A DNA stretch of 47,099 nt from Lojkania enalia (lineage: Eukaryota > Ascomycota > Dothideomycetes > Pleosporales): contig ML986856.1 of the NCBI GenBank assembly GCA_010094045.1, positions 1-47,099 on the forward strand, written 5' to 3'. A program made the translations under genes and the position numbers. This document shows, piece after piece, positions 45,233 through 47,099 of the stretch. Positions within the stretch are counted from its first letter, which is position 1; every line of letters starts with the position of its first letter. The notes beneath the pieces are model-generated. The model ran no database searches. It saw nothing but the letters and a program-made list of their open reading frames with translations, and was not told where the DNA came from.

Positions 45233-45830
45233 CTACCTCCTCCTCACTGTCACGCAGCTACTGAGCCTCTTACCTATCCGTAATATACTTATCTTATATA
45301 AGTTAAGCCCTTCTTCGTGATTATACCTTGCTTTGAATAGAACGTTAGGAACTGGTTTCTTGCGCTGAAACTTAGGAATGTAGCTAGTCTTTGAGACATG
45401 TTCAGAGAGTTTACTCCGGCCTCGAAGCTCGTTCGCCCCCACCCTGCGAGTAGCCACTACGGCGAGCAAGATCTACGGTAGGGTATTAAGTAAACCCATC
45501 CGCTCGAACCCACTCAGAGTCGTTATCCCAGCGTCGTATTGCACCACACCGCCGAAGGTCTAGTACGCCCAGCTGACTACTACGTCCCCAAGCCAGATGT
45601 CTACCTCTGCGCTGGGAACGCCTCCGCTGATGCCCACTATCAGCCCGAGCCGGAGCCCCTTGAACGTCGCCCGCACGGTACGCAGAGGGCGGAGCTATAC
45701 TGATCCTTTGTGTAGAGGATAATGAGATGGCCTGTTACGAGCGACGCCAGCGCCATTTTGCTGCCGCTCAGCCTTGTGGCACGGCGGCCCATGGGCAGAG
45801 GGGTGGAACGTCCTACTAGCTTGCTTCAGC
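45233..45830 (-). pseudogene. broken PNP_UDP (nucleoside phosphorylase-like) domain of a fungal NLR
   Basis: The minus-strand text reads SGSKMALASLVTGHL, then after a phase change VRATFKGLRLGLIVGISGGV, PSAEVDIWLGDVVVS, TFGGVVQYDAG, GFERMGLLNT, ILLAVVATRRVGANELRGRS and FKARYNHEEG. This is the order of the PNP_UDP_1 domain common at the N-terminus of fungal NLRs (LVGIGGG-type glycine loop, D-I-R-L-G-D-V-V-V-S strand, FGGVVQYD). TAG codons, a missing Arg (IRLG is now IWLG), a phase shift near 45,690 and loss of everything after 45,233 show it is dead. The rest of the NLR (nucleotide-binding and repeat domains) is not in the window. It shares element B with the membrane-protein gene. Confidence 0.7.
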
Positions 45831-46565
45831 TGCTGCTGAATTTTTTTCTGGCGTTGACATTTAGACGAATAAAAAATCGAAGCTATCCTCCATAATAATT
45901 ATATGCGGTCTTGTAACCTTGTGTAAGGCCTGCTCCCTTGCTGGGTACAACTATACTACTATCAACAATTTTTTAGCTTCTGCTGCCAAAACCAAGTTGC
46001 CATTATCGGACATGTCAATAGAACCGCAAATGTCTAGTAAATCCAAAATCTATCTGAAATTGATCACCCGCCGACTTCGCTGCCTTGTGCAGGTGTGTAA
46101 TCGAAGAAGCTTATGCTGAAGATTGCCTCGCTAGGTCAGCATCCTCTTAGTAGGCACCTTCAAGAACTGACATGTGTAAATGTTGGCGGCAATAAGACTA
46201 TGGTAACCACTGCAATCGCCCGCAGTGCACCGCTGTCAAGCTCGGCTTGTTTGTAAGCAGGATACAACTGTAACAAGTACTTTGGTAGTACACGATCTTG
46301 CCACCGCTAGCAGAGAGGATGGCCGACCTGCTCCCGACATGACCTTGTATGATGGCGAATTCTGGTGTTTTTAGAGAATTGAGTGGGTTCACGGGAGGCA
46401 TGGCCGAGGCTGAGGTTTGGGAGGGGACGCCTGATATGTGTTGGCTGACTAAACTAGAGCCGGGTTGACGGAGTTATTGTGCTGCTCCGAATCCTCTGCT
46501 GGATTTACTGATATTCCGAAGTGCGTGTGTAATGCGTAGAGCCTAGATCGATAGTAAATTACCTG
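45831..46565. other. element B right arm, no supported gene
   Basis: Balanced composition, with fragments of open frame on both strands but no recognised motif. It includes the doubtful frame 46,198-46,401. Confidence 0.4.
46198..46401 (-). CDS. hypothetical 67-residue frame, doubtful
   Basis: Starts at an ATG in good context (cggccATGcc, 46,401) with MPPVNPLNSLKTPEFAIIQG and ends at 46,198. It has no motif, signal peptide or membrane helix. It could be the first exon of a lost gene: GTACTT...GACAG inside it would make a short intron. It lies just inside the right TIR of element B. Support is weak. Confidence 0.2.
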   Translation of the reverse strand: MPPVNPLNSLKTPEFAIIQGHVGSRSAILSASGGKIVYYQSTCYSCILLTNKPSLTAVHCGRLQWLP

Positions 46566-47004
46566 TAGAGTCATCTTGTATTAGCAGGGATTAGTGGTTC
46601 GCTTCCGCCGGAAGTACCAATCGGCGGCGTGGCGCTTCATAAAATCGCATCCCGTAGCACGCGTAGGCTGATAAGAACTTCCTGCTATTAGAGGGAGGTT
46701 TTGAGAGTAGGATAAGGCTGTTCTACCAAATTCTAGGGTAAAAAAGGCTCGAGGTTGACGCTGTAGGTAAGGAAGCATATTTTGCCACAACACAAGGCGC
46801 TATACAAAGTAGGCACGCAAGAAGTGATACGAACGTAATTTTTAGGCAAAGTAGTACATAGATATTTCGAAGTAGCAGCAGCAGATTATTTTCATAGACT
46901 TATAACGATATCTGTCGTGCGTATAAGCTTTCTGGTTGCTAGAAGTCAAAGTACCCCTCATTTGTCTCGCCACACAGTGCGTCTCGCTACGCAGGGATGG
47001 ACTT
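46566..47004 (-). repeat. right terminal inverted repeat of element B
   Basis: Inverted partner of 41,687-42,125. Ends GCAGGGATGGACTT followed by TA at 47,005. A minus-strand frame of about 70 codons across it starts at GTG and is explained by the repeat alone. Confidence 0.8.
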
Positions 47005-47099
47005 TAAATTATTTATCAGTCTTTATATATAAGTGAGACATATGAAGTGAATGTTTCATTCTTTACACATTAAGATGGAGAAATTGACCCATTGTGCGC

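Larger units (their letters stand above)
41687..47004. mobile_element. element B: long-TIR element with a membrane-protein gene and an NLR-domain remnant
   Basis: The left end begins AGGTGCATCCCTGCGTGGCG and the inverted right end begins AAGTCCATCCCTGCGTAGCG; both are preceded by TA. The arms can be matched for about 438 bp each, to a block at 42,072-42,123 (attggtacctcc, aatcactaatcc, gagatgac). Its inverted counterpart at 46,567-46,621 lies at the same distance from its end. The interior holds a two-exon membrane-protein gene (44,380-42,972) and a broken PNP_UDP-type domain (45,233-45,830). I see no transposase. The outer 40 bp are shared with element A, while the inner TIR sequence differs, so A and B are sister subfamilies. 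Confidence 0.75.

Noticed and set aside
46581..46793. 70-codon minus-strand frame near the window end
   Set aside because: Starts at GTG and lies wholly within the right TIR of element B; the matching left TIR has no such frame.
1..47099. CRISPR arrays, rRNA or tRNA genes
   Set aside because: No spaced direct-repeat array, rRNA core or cloverleaf with intact arms could be seen; the regular 126-bp repeats are coding.

Overview
This window looks like accessory DNA from a filamentous ascomycete (Pezizomycotina). The evidence is a HET/NB-ARC/TPR NLR gene of fungal type, a short phase-0 intron with GTATGA...CTGACAG borders, and long AT-rich blocks full of TpA. In those blocks old reading frames are broken almost entirely by TAG and TAA where Gln or Trp codons would be. 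That is the signature of repeat-induced point mutation (RIP). I cannot name the genus.

Layout. 1-3,117 is a very AT-rich Ty3/gypsy-type retrotransposon remnant (gag zinc knuckle, retropepsin). At about 3,118 composition changes abruptly and a RIP-killed DUF3435 tyrosine recombinase (Starship 'captain' type) runs to 6,097. 6.1-20.7 kb is decayed coding DNA: one plus-strand frame with a readable intron (12,553 on) and two long tandem minus-strand frames (20,110-18,060 and 17,745-15,481), families not recognised. 27.5-41 kb is also RIP-decayed. It holds an acidic-tailed minus-strand frame, a clear ferric-reductase (FRE) pseudogene at 29,870-31,440, more unassigned plus-strand frames (32.7-38.3 kb) and a three-copy inverted/direct repeat (39.2-39.7 kb). 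Captain, FRE and NLR genes are all typical Starship contents, so the desert may be a dead Starship. That is inference.

Two much less mutated islands interrupt the desert. Island A (20,797-27,015) and island B (41,687-47,004) are each bounded by long terminal inverted repeats of about 420-440 bp. Their outermost 40 bp belong to one family, and every end is preceded by TA. A carries the NLR, read from 26,212 to a premature TAG at 22,334. B carries a two-exon multi-pass membrane protein with one NLR-like TPR unit, plus a broken PNP_UDP-type nucleosidase domain, another classic fungal NLR N-terminus. A itself sits inside an older relative, of which about 640 bp of ends remain (20,698-27,558). An orphan end lies at 41,036-41,075.

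The most unusual feature is therefore a pair of gene-bearing, transposase-free, long-TIR elements with shared ends, both carrying immune-type (NLR-related) genes and parked in RIP-decayed mobile DNA. All coordinates of decayed genes are approximate, and no database search was possible.
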